Part shown: one piece after another, positions 48,402 through 59,100 of the stretch
Layout of the letters: each line of letters starts with the position of its first letter
Position numbering within the stretch: position 1 is the stretch's first letter
Assembly: GCA_951799405.1 (NCBI GenBank)
Contig: OX637343.1
Span: 13,432,524 to 13,496,523 of the forward strand
Direction: 5' to 3'
Source of the DNA: Agapetus fuscipes
Taxonomy: Eukaryota; Arthropoda; Insecta; Trichoptera; Glossosomatidae
DNA: 64,000 nucleotides
Translations under genes and position numbers: made by a program
The notes under the pieces: generated by a model
The model's database searches: none
Told to the model about the DNA's origin: nothing
What the model saw: the letters and a program-made list of their open reading frames with translations, nothing else

Positions 48402-49443
48402 ACATATTTTTAAAGTAAAAAGTTTTAACGACACACGGACGGGTTGCTTGCTTACTAGGCAAGGGTTCCTAATATTTTGTTTTTAGTTTCTAAAGACCCT
48501 CGTTACATGGAGCTGTGACATTTTCCTGGCGAGAAAAAAACAGATTTGAAATATCCGTGCAAACAACCTTTCGAATCCATTAAGTTTGCTATTTGTTTTT
48601 CTTTTCACGTTTTAATTTCTAGAATCGTGCGATAACCGATAGTAATTTATTGCATTGATTAAACATAATATAAATTGCATATTATTTACTTAGATTACGT
48701 AACCTTGAATTATACACGAGCACATTATGTAGTAGGTGTGCGGTTTGCGTTAAACTTGTGGAAGAAAATTATTGTTCGTCTGTGTGCCAAACAAAGAGTG
48801 ACGCAAGCGGCAGAGGCGGGGTTAATTCTCACAGTACTGCAAGCGGCAAGGTACCGACACCGCGCCGGCACAACTGCTCCTCGATGACGAAGCTTTGCGT
48901 TCCTTCCAGTTGTGCAGCGCAAACGGTGGTCAATCGGCAGATAAGGTAAAACTCGGGAAATATTACTCAATTTTAATTCTGGATACTTAATGTGGAAGTC
49001 ATTCCAGGAATGAGTGTTGTTTTCACAAAAAATAGTCGATTTGAGTTGTAGGAATTTATGAGTAAGATGGAGGTAAGTATGAAATAATGTTATACAAATA
49101 TCTTAAGGAGCTATAGATCGTTATGCACCTACTTATATACATAATATTTAAATAGAAATATATCGATGACATCTAATGATATTAAATAGTATTTTGATTA
49201 GGTGGATTTTCTTCTACCTCAACCCTTTCACCTACTTTCGCACATTCCTCCCTAGCTATGGGGATCCTTTTAAATTCCTCCTTAAAGAACAGCACACCAA
49301 TGCAAGACAGTTTTAGAAATGGAGGTAATGTAAATTTTTAACACATTTTTGAACTCCATAAATACTTGAGCAGTTAAATGTTGAAGTGCATTGTTTATGC
49401 TTGATGTGGTGAATGATATAAATGAATTGGTTTGGTTTCTCAC
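48402..49443. other. Intron sequence of the minus-strand gene
   Basis: Lies directly 3' of the donor at 49443 and is therefore probably the start of the first intron of the Glut4EF-like gene. A GC-richer patch at 48780-48945 is open in several frames but matches nothing I know; it could be an intronic regulatory patch or an alternative exon. Confidence 0.4.
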
Positions 49444-49842
49444 CTCAGATCCTATGGGGGTGATTGTCACGACCACTTCGTCCACATCAGGCCTGTGAGC
49501 GCGCACTTCTCCGCTGACCTCCCGTCCATTGAAGGTGAGGTAGACCTTCTGTCCCGGGTTGAGGACGAGGCCGGCGGTTCCTCTGAAGCCTGGCCCCACC
49601 AGGTCCTGCGCCCCGTACTCCCGGCTGGCCCTCATGGCGGGCTTGCCGGCGCAGGCCGCGGCGTCGTAGCGCACGGAGTAGCGCGTGTGCGGGGTGAGGT
49701 TGATGCAGTTGTTGGGCTCCGAGGAGGACGCGGGGGTCTTCACGGCGTGGATCACCCCGGCGTAGTACATGCCGTCATCTCCTGGGACCACCACTCGCGT
49801 GCCGATGATGGACCTCTTCGCCAAACGCTTCCCTGTCGACAT
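49444..49842 (-). CDS. First coding exon of a Glut4EF/ZNF395-family transcription factor
   Basis: The exon encodes 133 residues from an ATG at 49842 (AAAATGTCGACAGG) to a donor GAG|GTGAGA at 49443, phase 0. Residues 4-15 (GKRLAKRSIIGTRV) resemble the N-terminal RRLGKRSLLGARV-type motif of the vertebrate ZNF395/SLC2A4RG/ZNF704 family. Residues near 97-130 (NPGQKVYLTFNGREVSGEVR and on) resemble its second conserved block, a small Tudor-like fold. Insect members are annotated Glut4EF and carry a C2H2 zinc finger and a C-terminal DNA-binding region encoded further downstream; none of that is visible here. I chose the ATG of MSTGK over the one seven codons upstream because conservation begins there. 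The exon is far GC-richer than its surroundings. The next exons must lie at lower coordinates. Confidence 0.75.
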
Positions 49843-50460
49843 TTTCTCAAAATGTAAAATCAAAACTTTAACGACTTAGTCTCTACGAATACGTAACCCT
49901 ACTCAAAACAATGTTTATGAAAGTTTAAAAAAAGTTCATCAAAGCGATCACTGTCCTTGTAAACAATTAAACTGCACTTTCATGAATGAAAATCTTGATC
50001 AAAGCACTTGAATATTATTGATTCACAGTTGTATAGTTTATTGCAACAATACTTCACAAGACCACGTCTCTCAGCAAGCTGTGGAGAAGGTTGCCGAGCT
50101 GGTCGGGACTGGAGCTCGTCGCTGGGGACAGCCGGTCTACCTGACGCTGGGGGCGGCCTGGAGGAAGGCGACACGGGGAGACATCCTGGGCATTCCACTT
50201 GGCGCGATCACCGCTCAACATACTTTACAAATCCTTATCGATTGCGAACGAAAGTACGCACGGAGCACGAGAACAAAGAAAGCGGGTTTCCTGTCGGGGA
50301 GCGACGCGAGCTACGCGGGCGCTGGGCGAGAGATAACTGAGGCCGGGCCGCTGGCGGGGCGGGGCAGGGGCGGGGGGAGACCGGCCGGCGAGTGCGAATC
50401 CACTGCACATCTAACTAACAACTAACCCCGGTGCTGCGTCTCGCTCACACAACAATAACA
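49843..50460 (-). promoter_or_regulatory. CpG-rich 5' region of the Glut4EF-like gene
   Basis: 50060-50430 is GC- and CpG-rich in an AT-rich landscape and lies just upstream of the first coding exon, so it is the natural candidate for promoter and 5' UTR. Several long frames open on both strands (for example 50018-50425 plus and 49980-50198 minus) reflect this composition. On the minus strand a CAG|GTAGAC near 50138 could be the donor of a noncoding exon. No TATA box was identified. Confidence 0.45.
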
Positions 50461-50639
50461 ACACACTAGGACTGTTGTATTCGTCACTGAAATGTTACAG
50501 GTGAAAGACCAGTGGAAGAAAAGAGGACCAGCTACTCAACTAATGATATTGGTTATCTGACGCTGGAAATCACCAAGGTAACTTTTGAAATATTTTTTAA
50601 ATTTTTAAATCACTTTAATTTTTTTTTGTTTTTTTTTTT

Positions 50640-50815
50640 TCAAAACAAAAATAATTAATAAATAATTAATGTACAAAAATATTTGTAACAATTGTTTTCC
50701 TGAAGATGCCTTATTAGGCGAAAACGTTTGAGCAAAAAATAAATAAAACTGTTTTTTTTTTCCAATTGAATTTATAAAAAAAATACAATGGACTTTCACT
50801 GTATTAACAGAGATA
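50640..50815 (+). mobile_element. Penelope-like fragment with hairpin motif
   Basis: Contains CTGAAGATGCC-TTATT-AGGCGAAAA at 50700-50724, then TTTGAGCAAAAAATAAA and, further on, GGACTTTCACTGTATTAACA, the block shared with the copy at 40006-40209 on the opposite strand. I found neither inverted arms nor a clear target duplication. Confidence 0.6.
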
Positions 50816-50924
50816 CCCTTAAAAATAGATTTTAAATGTGTTTAATACTTTTCCAATTAAAATAGTATTATCAGAAGATTGAGAATAAAACAAAGGAAAG
50901 ATTGCATTTTTTATGTAAATGGAT

Positions 50925-51110
50925 GATGATGAAGATGATGATGATGACTTGGTATAGTGCTGTTTCGTGAAGATTGTCACTCCAAGTTATCGCGGCGAAG
51001 TAGTGTGTCTTGAGGGTTTTTTAAGGTTTTCCATGGATTTTGATGCCTTCCGGTAGCAGCTGGTTCCACGAAGAGGGACCCGCAACAGCGTGATACATCA
51101 TATTTCTATG
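50925..51110 (-). pseudogene. CR1/L2-like LINE ORF end with GAT-repeat tail
   Basis: The minus strand reads SSWNQLLPEGIK...KTLKTHYF, a decayed version of the WN.LP...FK..LK.H.F end of CR1/L2-type LINE proteins, with at least one in-frame stop. A (TCATCATCATCTTCATC)-type tail follows at about 50925-50947. Confidence 0.55.
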
Positions 51111-51114
51111 CAAT

Positions 51115-52500
51115 TAGCAATGAAACGGTCAATGAAAATCATTTATTTATGCATTTTGTAAAAGCCTTATTTTTACGTTTATCAGCGAAATAAAAATGAA
51201 TTAAAAGTCAATAATTCTGACCAAGAATCTTTTTTAAGGTGTAAGGTTTTCTAAAATTAGCTTACATATTTTAATTTCAAAGTTTGACATTCACTTTTTG
51301 AATAAATAACATAATATCATGAGGCGTATAAGTAGACACATGCCCGAATCAAGACCACTGTGGGCCCTGGTGCGGGGAAAGTCATTAGGGACCCCAACCC
51401 CCTTCTCCCCTACTCCCATCCCTTCATCCTCGCCTACTATAAAAATGAGTATAGACAACGAGAGTAAACAAAAAATAATAATTTTATAAAACCCTAGGAC
51501 GCGGGGGCCCTAGTTCGGCCGCACCGCTCGAACCGCCCTTAATGCGGGCGGGCCTGCGTACAGATTTTTTTATTTTTTTTTTATTAGACAAACAAACAGT
51601 TATACATGTAATATATGGGATAAACAACATAGTTATACAATTTAAAAAACCAGCAAATTTTACTTAGTAATTGTCAAAAAACAGTTTCACCTGCATAATT
51701 TCACCAGAAAATACCCGTCTAATGGCAAATTCATCCGAAACTTTAACATATTGGTATCTAAGGAGGAATATTTGATGACGAATATTGAGTTACGCTGGCT
51801 ACAGGCTTCTCGCTCAGATTCACGTACGTCACACGCGGCTTCAGTGGTTTGTTTTGGTACTCAGCTGTTCTGCGTTGGACAGAGACAGCTATAAAGCCGG
51901 CAAGCATTAGAGCGAGATGCCCATTGATTTTTCACAAAGAACTACGTACAGATAAGCTGACGCGTTCTGTCTCTTTCTATCTCTGGTACTCAGCTGTTCG
52001 CAAGGTTTGTTACGACAAAGGAAATAAAGGGAAAAGTTTAGTTCGCGATTTTGTTTTCAACTTTCAAGTTATACGCTGTTATTGTATGAATAAGTAAATT
52101 ATTGATCCTGCATAAATGCTTCATTTTGTTAACACAATAAAATCATATCTTCTCCTTATCAATGCAATCTAACTGAAGATAGAAAAAGAACTCTGGAAGG
52201 GTTTATTTTTTTATTTTTATTAATTTATTTATTTAGGTTTTTAGGTTTTTATAGGTAGAAAATTAATTTGTACTTTATTGTTTTCAATTTAATATTATTA
52301 ATTATTTACAATGCCATCTAGCCGTGTATCACCAATAGGTACGCTTTGAATAAGTCCAAATTTTTTTTAACATTAACTTCTCTTTGAACAAGTCTACGGA
52401 TTTTTCTTTATAGATTCTTCATAATATTACTATTTAGAAATCTTTTCATTTCATTTCATACTTATATTAATATTTTAACAAGGCTTTAAAATTCCATTTC
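51115..52500. other. No gene recognised
   Basis: A C/G-rich patch at 51390-51560 and several poly(T) and TTTA tracts. The plus-strand frame at 51849-52097 has no recognisable domain. Confidence 0.4.
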
Positions 52501-52760
52501 TTCCATATTCAGTTTTACGTGTATGAGCGGCGCATGCTGACGTACGTGTATTCGCCACCTCTCTCTCTCGCTCTCCTTGTTCCCAGCTGACGCATGACAA
52601 CAAAACCACGTGACCTGACCGCGCGCTCCCATTGGCCGGCCCCAACTGACCCATATACGCTATTGGTCACGGCCCCAAGCCCGGGAAATACGAATATGGA
52701 ACAATTCCGAATAATGGGACCCCACCCGGATGGAATTTATTTATCCGGGTGCCATAAAAC
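52500..52760. promoter_or_regulatory. Promoter-like GC-rich block with CCAAT and E-box
   Basis: In an AT-rich setting this block contains a (CT)n tract (52560-52570), an E-box CACGTG at 52607-52612, two inverted CCAAT boxes ATTGG (52631-52635 and 52662-52666) and CG-rich stretches. A 9-bp hairpin CACCCGGAT/ATCCGGGTG lies near 52723-52752. This resembles a promoter or enhancer. No transcript start or exon can be tied to it; the nearest genes are the Glut4EF-like gene (minus) and the DEG/ENaC gene (plus). Confidence 0.3.
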
Positions 52761-54069
52761 TGATTGACATATTGGTGATTTTAACAAGCATCGCTAAGCA
52801 GATAACAAATAAGGTCTAATTGAACCTCCTAAATCAGAACTTTATATTTTTATCGTGATTTTTATTTCAAAAATACTGTATTTCGATGCCCTTTGTTAGA
52901 TTTACTGTATGCTACATAATTGCATTATAAATGTTCCAAAAAAGCTCTAGATTTGAATAATGGAAATGTTTTTTTTTTTTTGTTTTTTTTTCCATTAAAA
53001 TTATATTCAGTTATTACTTATATAAAAAATGTGAATAATAAAAAAAAAACTTAAAATTTCAATATACTCGACGTTATCGAAAACAAAATTGTTTTTATTT
53101 TGTCCATTAAAATGAGCAATTACAAAGTGAATGGCTTTACAATCAATAGTCAATCAATGCTTAATAAATAAAATAAAAATACTAAAATACAATTATTTGT
53201 ATTGTTTGCTTTTCCTCGCCAATAATTGTTTGACCGAAGAACAAGCTGCTTTTAAGATCCATTTGTTGAATGGGAGCCACTTGTCAAATTCTAATTGGCT
53301 GTTTTGTTTTCTCTAATATTGTTAATAACACTATAATCGAACTTTCAGACACAAAAACAATCTCAAAATATTATTTTATTACCTAAATTTAACTAAGGAT
53401 ATAATTATACCTAAAGTGAAATTCAAATTTAACCATTACATTACATTTATTCGCGTCTGTGGAGTACAGGCTCCGATACAGTGAAGGGGGAAAACGAAAT
53501 AGAAATTTACAAATCCTCCCTAAAAAAAAGTATTCGGCGTCTTTCTGGAAAAAATGTGAATTATTCGGCGTCCTCCTGATAAAATTCCTCCAGCATTCCT
53601 CGTCGGCCTGTAGCGAATATCATGTACCAGGGTCGCAGGAAGCAGGAGGTGGTACAGAATCCAGAGACTGTATCGGGTGTCGCTATGAGCGGCGCGCGCA
53701 GTCGCCTCTCCCGTACAACGCGCGGAGCGCTCTGCGTTCTACCTCCTCTCCGCTCCTGGCGCCTTGGAACTGCAATCCACATTCGAACACCTAACCTACT
53801 TACGTAACTCTCCGTAACCCACTTCCGAGTAATTTATGTTACTACTGCACCCCCTCCCCGCCACCTCCTCACCCTTCCTCGGCTCCTGCTCGTGTTGCTA
53901 GGCGAGATTATATTAGCCGAGAGCAGAATAATGATGTTACTTTTCAGGCAGAGATATTATCACTGAATTAAATTGCAATTCCGCTTGCGTTTGTATTTTT
54001 ATATACTCACATACGATGCCCACATACTTATATACTTAAATTCCAACACAGATGCTCACTTTTGCCAAG
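52761..54069. other. No gene recognised
   Basis: AT-rich, then a GC-richer patch at 53570-53900 that opens frames on both strands without recognisable similarity. Confidence 0.4.
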
Positions 54070-54393
54070 ATGGTTCACTTTGCCAATGTCACCCCTGTTC
54101 CTTGACTTATAGGTTGGTATGCGGCTGACCACCCATGCTGTAAAAATGGTTCACTTTGCCAATGTCACCCCTGTCTCAGGGAAGGACGGCAAGAGTTGCA
54201 GGGTGTATGTCCATTTGAGATTTGGTTTTTATGTTGTAGGTTCACATGAGGCATGTGCAAGCGCGAACTTGTACGTGTCTGGTTGTGAGAATGCATGTAA
54301 TGTGAATCTCCAATGTAACATATCTTTGCAACTTAGATTAGATTAGATTAGATTAGAACATATCTTTGCAACTTAGATTAGATTAGATTAGAT
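54070..54393 (+). repeat. RTE-tail short repeat with duplicated pieces
   Basis: A full copy (54099-54349) starting CCTTGACTTATAGG is preceded by a stray fragment of its own interior (GGTTCACTTTGCCAATGTCA, 54071-54090). It is followed by a second copy of its final 40 bases (AACATATCTTTGCAACTTAG plus (ATTAG)n). This suggests template switching at both ends during reverse transcription. Confidence 0.85.
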
Positions 54394-56118
54394 GCGTGAC
54401 GTTAGGGTGTTTTTTTAAATACCAGGAATTTCAGGTGAGGAATAAATAACAAAACTGTAATTTTCAAGAAAACTCTTGTAATGTATTTTTACATATAGCG
54501 CTATCAAAGAAAGAGCGCACCGCCATAAAAAAGTCAATGAAAAGTAAGTACCTACTCGGAAAGAAGAAATACTTTGAGCTGTAGGCACTTATGAAAAACT
54601 AAGGCTTTTAGGTTCTACAGGTATTAAGAAATTTTGTTCCTCCATAAAAGTTCATTACTGTAAAAGAACAATGTATACATAATGTGATCTTAAACACATT
54701 AAACTTACTGTTATAAAAGTATTGCATGCTTTGCTCTTTTATGGGCATTCGTTAGGACATTCATTAGGAACATTCGATCCAAGTTGGATGTAAACAGCGC
54801 CCATTGAAGAACATTGCAAAAGTAACGACACCTAGCGATTCGTGATGCCTGAAGGCGTGAACTCAATTTTTATCAATAACCCACTAAACGTGACGTAAAA
54901 ATGATAATGGAAAGTAGCGTGTCCTGCTAAATGCTAGATGGCAGTATCTTGAAAAATACGAGAAAAACAATGATTGGGAAACAAGGAATACATTTCTGTA
55001 ACTGTAACAGTAACTCTGTCGCCATTCCGCTAGGGGTGATAAACAGTGATAATAGCCTCTGCAGATTTGCCTGATTTTTTTCATATCCTTTCATACCCTT
55101 TTCAATTCATTTTTCATTCATATCCATCACCTTTTTCATACATTTCCTTCTTTTACAAAGAGGGCTTCATCTTTTAAAAGGTGTAAAATCTTTTAAAGGA
55201 AAACTTCTCTAAAACGGAATGAAATACATTTCATTTTCTAATTGCACCAATTTAATCGTTTTTTTTAATTATTTTCTTAAATACTCCAATCATTTTTTAA
55301 TTACCTCTTCTGTTTCCCGTTGACCCCCGAAGTATCATTATACAAATCTAAAACAAACTTCTCTCAGTAAGGCGCCTGATGGATAGGCAATACGAGTAAA
55401 TATTATTAATTTGTATAATATATTTTACAAAATATAGTTGTCCTTTTTTATATTCGTGTATTCGTTTTCAGTTGTAACTTTTCTTTAGCAATATCATTTA
55501 CTTATGATTTTTCTTCGTTTAATTAACTATTACGCTACAAATCTGTTATTTTTTTTTAAATAAAATAATAAAGCGTGTTAAAATTATTTGTTACATGTTA
55601 TATTTGCGTAATATGTCTGTCACACTGATATCATAGATAATGTATTAAAATAATCATCTGATTTGGAAAGCAGCGTGAATGCCTGAAAGCTGTATGACTG
55701 AAACGATAAATGGAAAACCTTAAAAGTCATGAATATTACAAAATAATTAAACTAAGAACATCTCGTGACAAAAAATCAGTCCACGTACTCGTGTGCTTAT
55801 AACTTATAGTGCATTTTGAAGTTTCCACTATCGACAATGCCCGTAATTACACAGACCAGAATGTTTAATGGATTAGTCTTGTCGTCAGCTTGTTGCGTGA
55901 GAGAAACTAAAAACATTATCAGAACGAAGTGATAGCATTGCAGGTAAATAATATACTTCATTAATTTTGTTAATCTGTTGACAGTTAGCTTAATATGTTG
56001 CGAAAATATGTAGTGGAAAATAGACAGAAATTTTAACTTTGAGTTTATTGTCATAGACACTGTCAACTTAGAAGTTTGTTTTCAGTTATCAATAATATTC
56101 AAATCGATTACGTTTACC
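54394..56118. other. Upstream region of the DEG/ENaC gene
   Basis: AT-rich. No coding frame of substance and no TATA element that I can place confidently. The promoter of the plus-strand channel gene should lie in its right part, close to 56119 unless there is an upstream noncoding exon. Confidence 0.4.
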
Positions 56119-59100
56119 ATGGTGCTTAAAGTTCTTTCAGGGTTATCCAGAAGACTTTTGTATTTTGGTGATAACAGTAATTTACATGGAATAAGATTTG
56201 TTACTGAAAAAGATCGATCATGGGCTTGCAGGTTAGTTAATGACATGTTTGTTCTTAGTTCTGTTTCCTTGCTTTTTCTTACTTACTTATTAATTAACAT
56301 CGATCCACTCACATATTATGTAGGCTTTCTGGTAACATTTACTTTAACTTTAACCAAGTACTTTCGAATACGAAATAATAAGAAATATCTCATGCACACA
56401 AGCTTCTGCTTTCGCATTAAGACAACTGGCCAGGCAAAATAGGTTGGTTGATTGCATTCCTTTCCCCAAATCTATTTAAAAAATATATATTATACGAATA
56501 TAACTAAATGACAATTCAATTTTTTAATTTTATTGTACCTGACGCTGATTGTAAATGGAAAACGTTCGAAAATATGAATTGAAATTAATATTGGGGAAAA
56601 TATACAGTGTTTCATTGGAAGTTGCTTCTAAAAAAAATAATACAGATCAATTAATTTAACGTGCATCCATTTTTATTTAAAAAAAACTTGATCTGGTTTT
56701 GTACACGACTCAAGTGTTCCTCGCTACTGTTCCAGGATATTCTGGCTGTGCGCGCTGACGTCCTGCGGCTACGGTCTCCGGCTGATGCTGCTGGGCACCA
56801 TCCGCAGCGCCCAAGAAGACGCCCTGAGCTTCACCCCCGACACCAACCGCCTCCTGTGGCAGACCTCCTTCCCGGCGGTCACCGTCTGCGAGAAGTACAA
56901 CTACTACAGGACCCTGTCACGGCTCTCCAAGTCCTACCGTAAATAAGTCTTCAGCAGACTCTACTTAAATACGTGGGACGTTTGTCCGCCGAGAAATAGA
57001 GCATCCGTTCTGGTGATATCCCGAGTGTAATAAGAAAACGGTTTGAGCGAATGCAGATTTGTAAGCGCGAACTTAAACGTTTCTAAATAAAGTTTTAAAC
57101 TTTCACTTTTCTTTCATGGTCGGTGTTCAATGGTATAGTTGTTTTCGGGTTAGACCATGTTCTACTTGCAGTTATTATATCTGCCGACGTTTCATTCCCT
57201 CGAGCGGGGAACATTATCAAGGCTCGTAGCGACGGGGGACCTTTATCCTCCGTTTACTTACCGACGGCGCTGACGTTCCAACACCCGCGCATACACCCAC
57301 GCCGGAGCCTGCGCAACCCCCTGCGCACACGTCTGTACGCACGCCTTTGTGTACCCCTGCGCATGCGCAGCCACCCCCCAACGCATCCACCCCGCCAATC
57401 ACAACGAAGATACATGATGACAGAGATAAGAAGAGCATCAGCAGCCAGCCAGTTCGCTGCCTTAGTTATTGTTTATCGTATACGCCATTGAGAAAATTTG
57501 ACATGAGCAATGTTTGCATGTGTACTGGACCAATGTGTCTTATAAAAACAAGAAATTTATTTCAAAAATATTTAAAAGAACTCTCACATTATCGAGTTTT
57601 ACGGTTTTTCTTAGCTCAGATTGTGTAGAATTTGATTCATAAGACAACTGCATGAAAAAGTCATATTTGACAAGATTGGCGTATACGATAAACAAGAACT
57701 GGGGGAGCGAGTTGCCAAAAGTAAACGGAGGATAAAGGTCCCCCGTCGCTACGAGCCTTGATAATGTTCCCCGCTCGAGGGAATGAAACGTCGGCAGATA
57801 TAATAACTGCAAGTAGAACATGGTCTAACCCGAAAACAACTATACCATTAAACGTGTCTGTTTGTGGGTTTGCATTTAATATGAATTTTAAGTGTTAATA
57901 TATATTTGCAGTTTAGATTATAGATTTTGTTAGCAATTTAAAAGTAGATTAATGTGTCTATTATATTTTCAATGATTTCAGCCGAGTTCATGAAACAGTT
58001 CGACTTCACGTACAGGAAGATGTTTGCCGAGATGAGCTTCGGCGAGGCGACCTGTGAGCTGTGCGCCACGGGCTGCGGCAGCGACTTCAACTGCTCCGTG
58101 GACTGGCATGAGATGTCCTCCAAGGTAACGCGACACACAATACGTGAGCTGTGCGCCACGGGCTGCGGCAGCGACTTCAACTGCTCCGTGGACTGGCATG
58201 AGATGTCCTCCAAGGTAACGCGACACGCAATATGTGAGCTGTGCGCCACGGACTGCGGCAGCGACTTCAACTGCTCCGTGGACTGGCATGAGATGTCCTC
58301 CAAGGTAACGCGACACGCAATATGTGAGCTGTGCGCCACGGGCTGCGGCAGCGACTTCAACTGCTCCGTGGACTGGCATGAGATGTCCTCCAAGGTAACG
58401 CGACACGCAATATGTGAGCTGTGCGCCACGGGCTGCGGCAGCGACTTCAACTGCTCCGTGGACTGGCATGAGATGTCCTCCAAGGTAACGCGACACGCAA
58501 TATGTGAGCTGTGCGCCACGGGCTGCGGCAGCGACTTCAACTGCTCCGTGGACTGGCATGAGATGTCCTCCAAGGTAACGCGACACGCAATATGTGAGCT
58601 GTGCGCCACGGACTGCGGCAGCGACTTCAACTGCTCCGTGGACTGGCATGAGATGTCCTCCAAGGTAACGCGACACCGAAGTGCTGATTCACTGATTTGA
58701 GAAATCATGTGTCAAACATTTTATTGGAAGTAATTTCTCATAGTAAGTGAACTCATTACGAACTATTACTCATGTCAAACCCATTAAATAAAGGACTTTA
58801 GCACTTATGTTATGTTTTCTCTCGTATAAAATAGGAAAAAAGGTGCATTTATCTGAGAAACCCTTAGTTAACTTATTCAGATTTACCTTCAAGGTATCGA
58901 TATGCATCTGAAACCTGGATACCCATCAAACTTGACTTTCTCTTTGTATCGTTGAAAGGGTAATTTTCTGTTGTTTTCATAGTCTAATATGTAACAAAAA
59001 AGAAAAGAAAGAAATTAAGGTATCTTGCATATCCAAATTTATTGGCAAAAGAATGCCTTAGCTAAGGAGAAATGACGAAAAATATGGAAAAGTATTGCTG

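Noticed and set aside
49432..49857. 141-codon plus-strand frame
   Set aside because: Antisense shadow of the GC-rich Glut4EF-like exon.
50008..50425. Overlapping long frames on both strands in the CpG-rich block
   Set aside because: Explained by GC-rich composition; no recognisable product and they overlap each other.
53561..53794. Overlapping frames in a GC-rich patch
   Set aside because: Open on both strands because of composition; no recognisable protein.
58054..58673. CRISPR-like regular repeat
   Set aside because: No unique spacers; the whole 90-bp unit repeats and it is an exon/intron duplication in an animal genome.
57938..58708. 256- and 232-codon minus-strand frames across the channel repeat
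   Set aside because: They exist only because the 90-bp unit lacks stops in those frames; the plus strand encodes a well-conserved DEG/ENaC exon.
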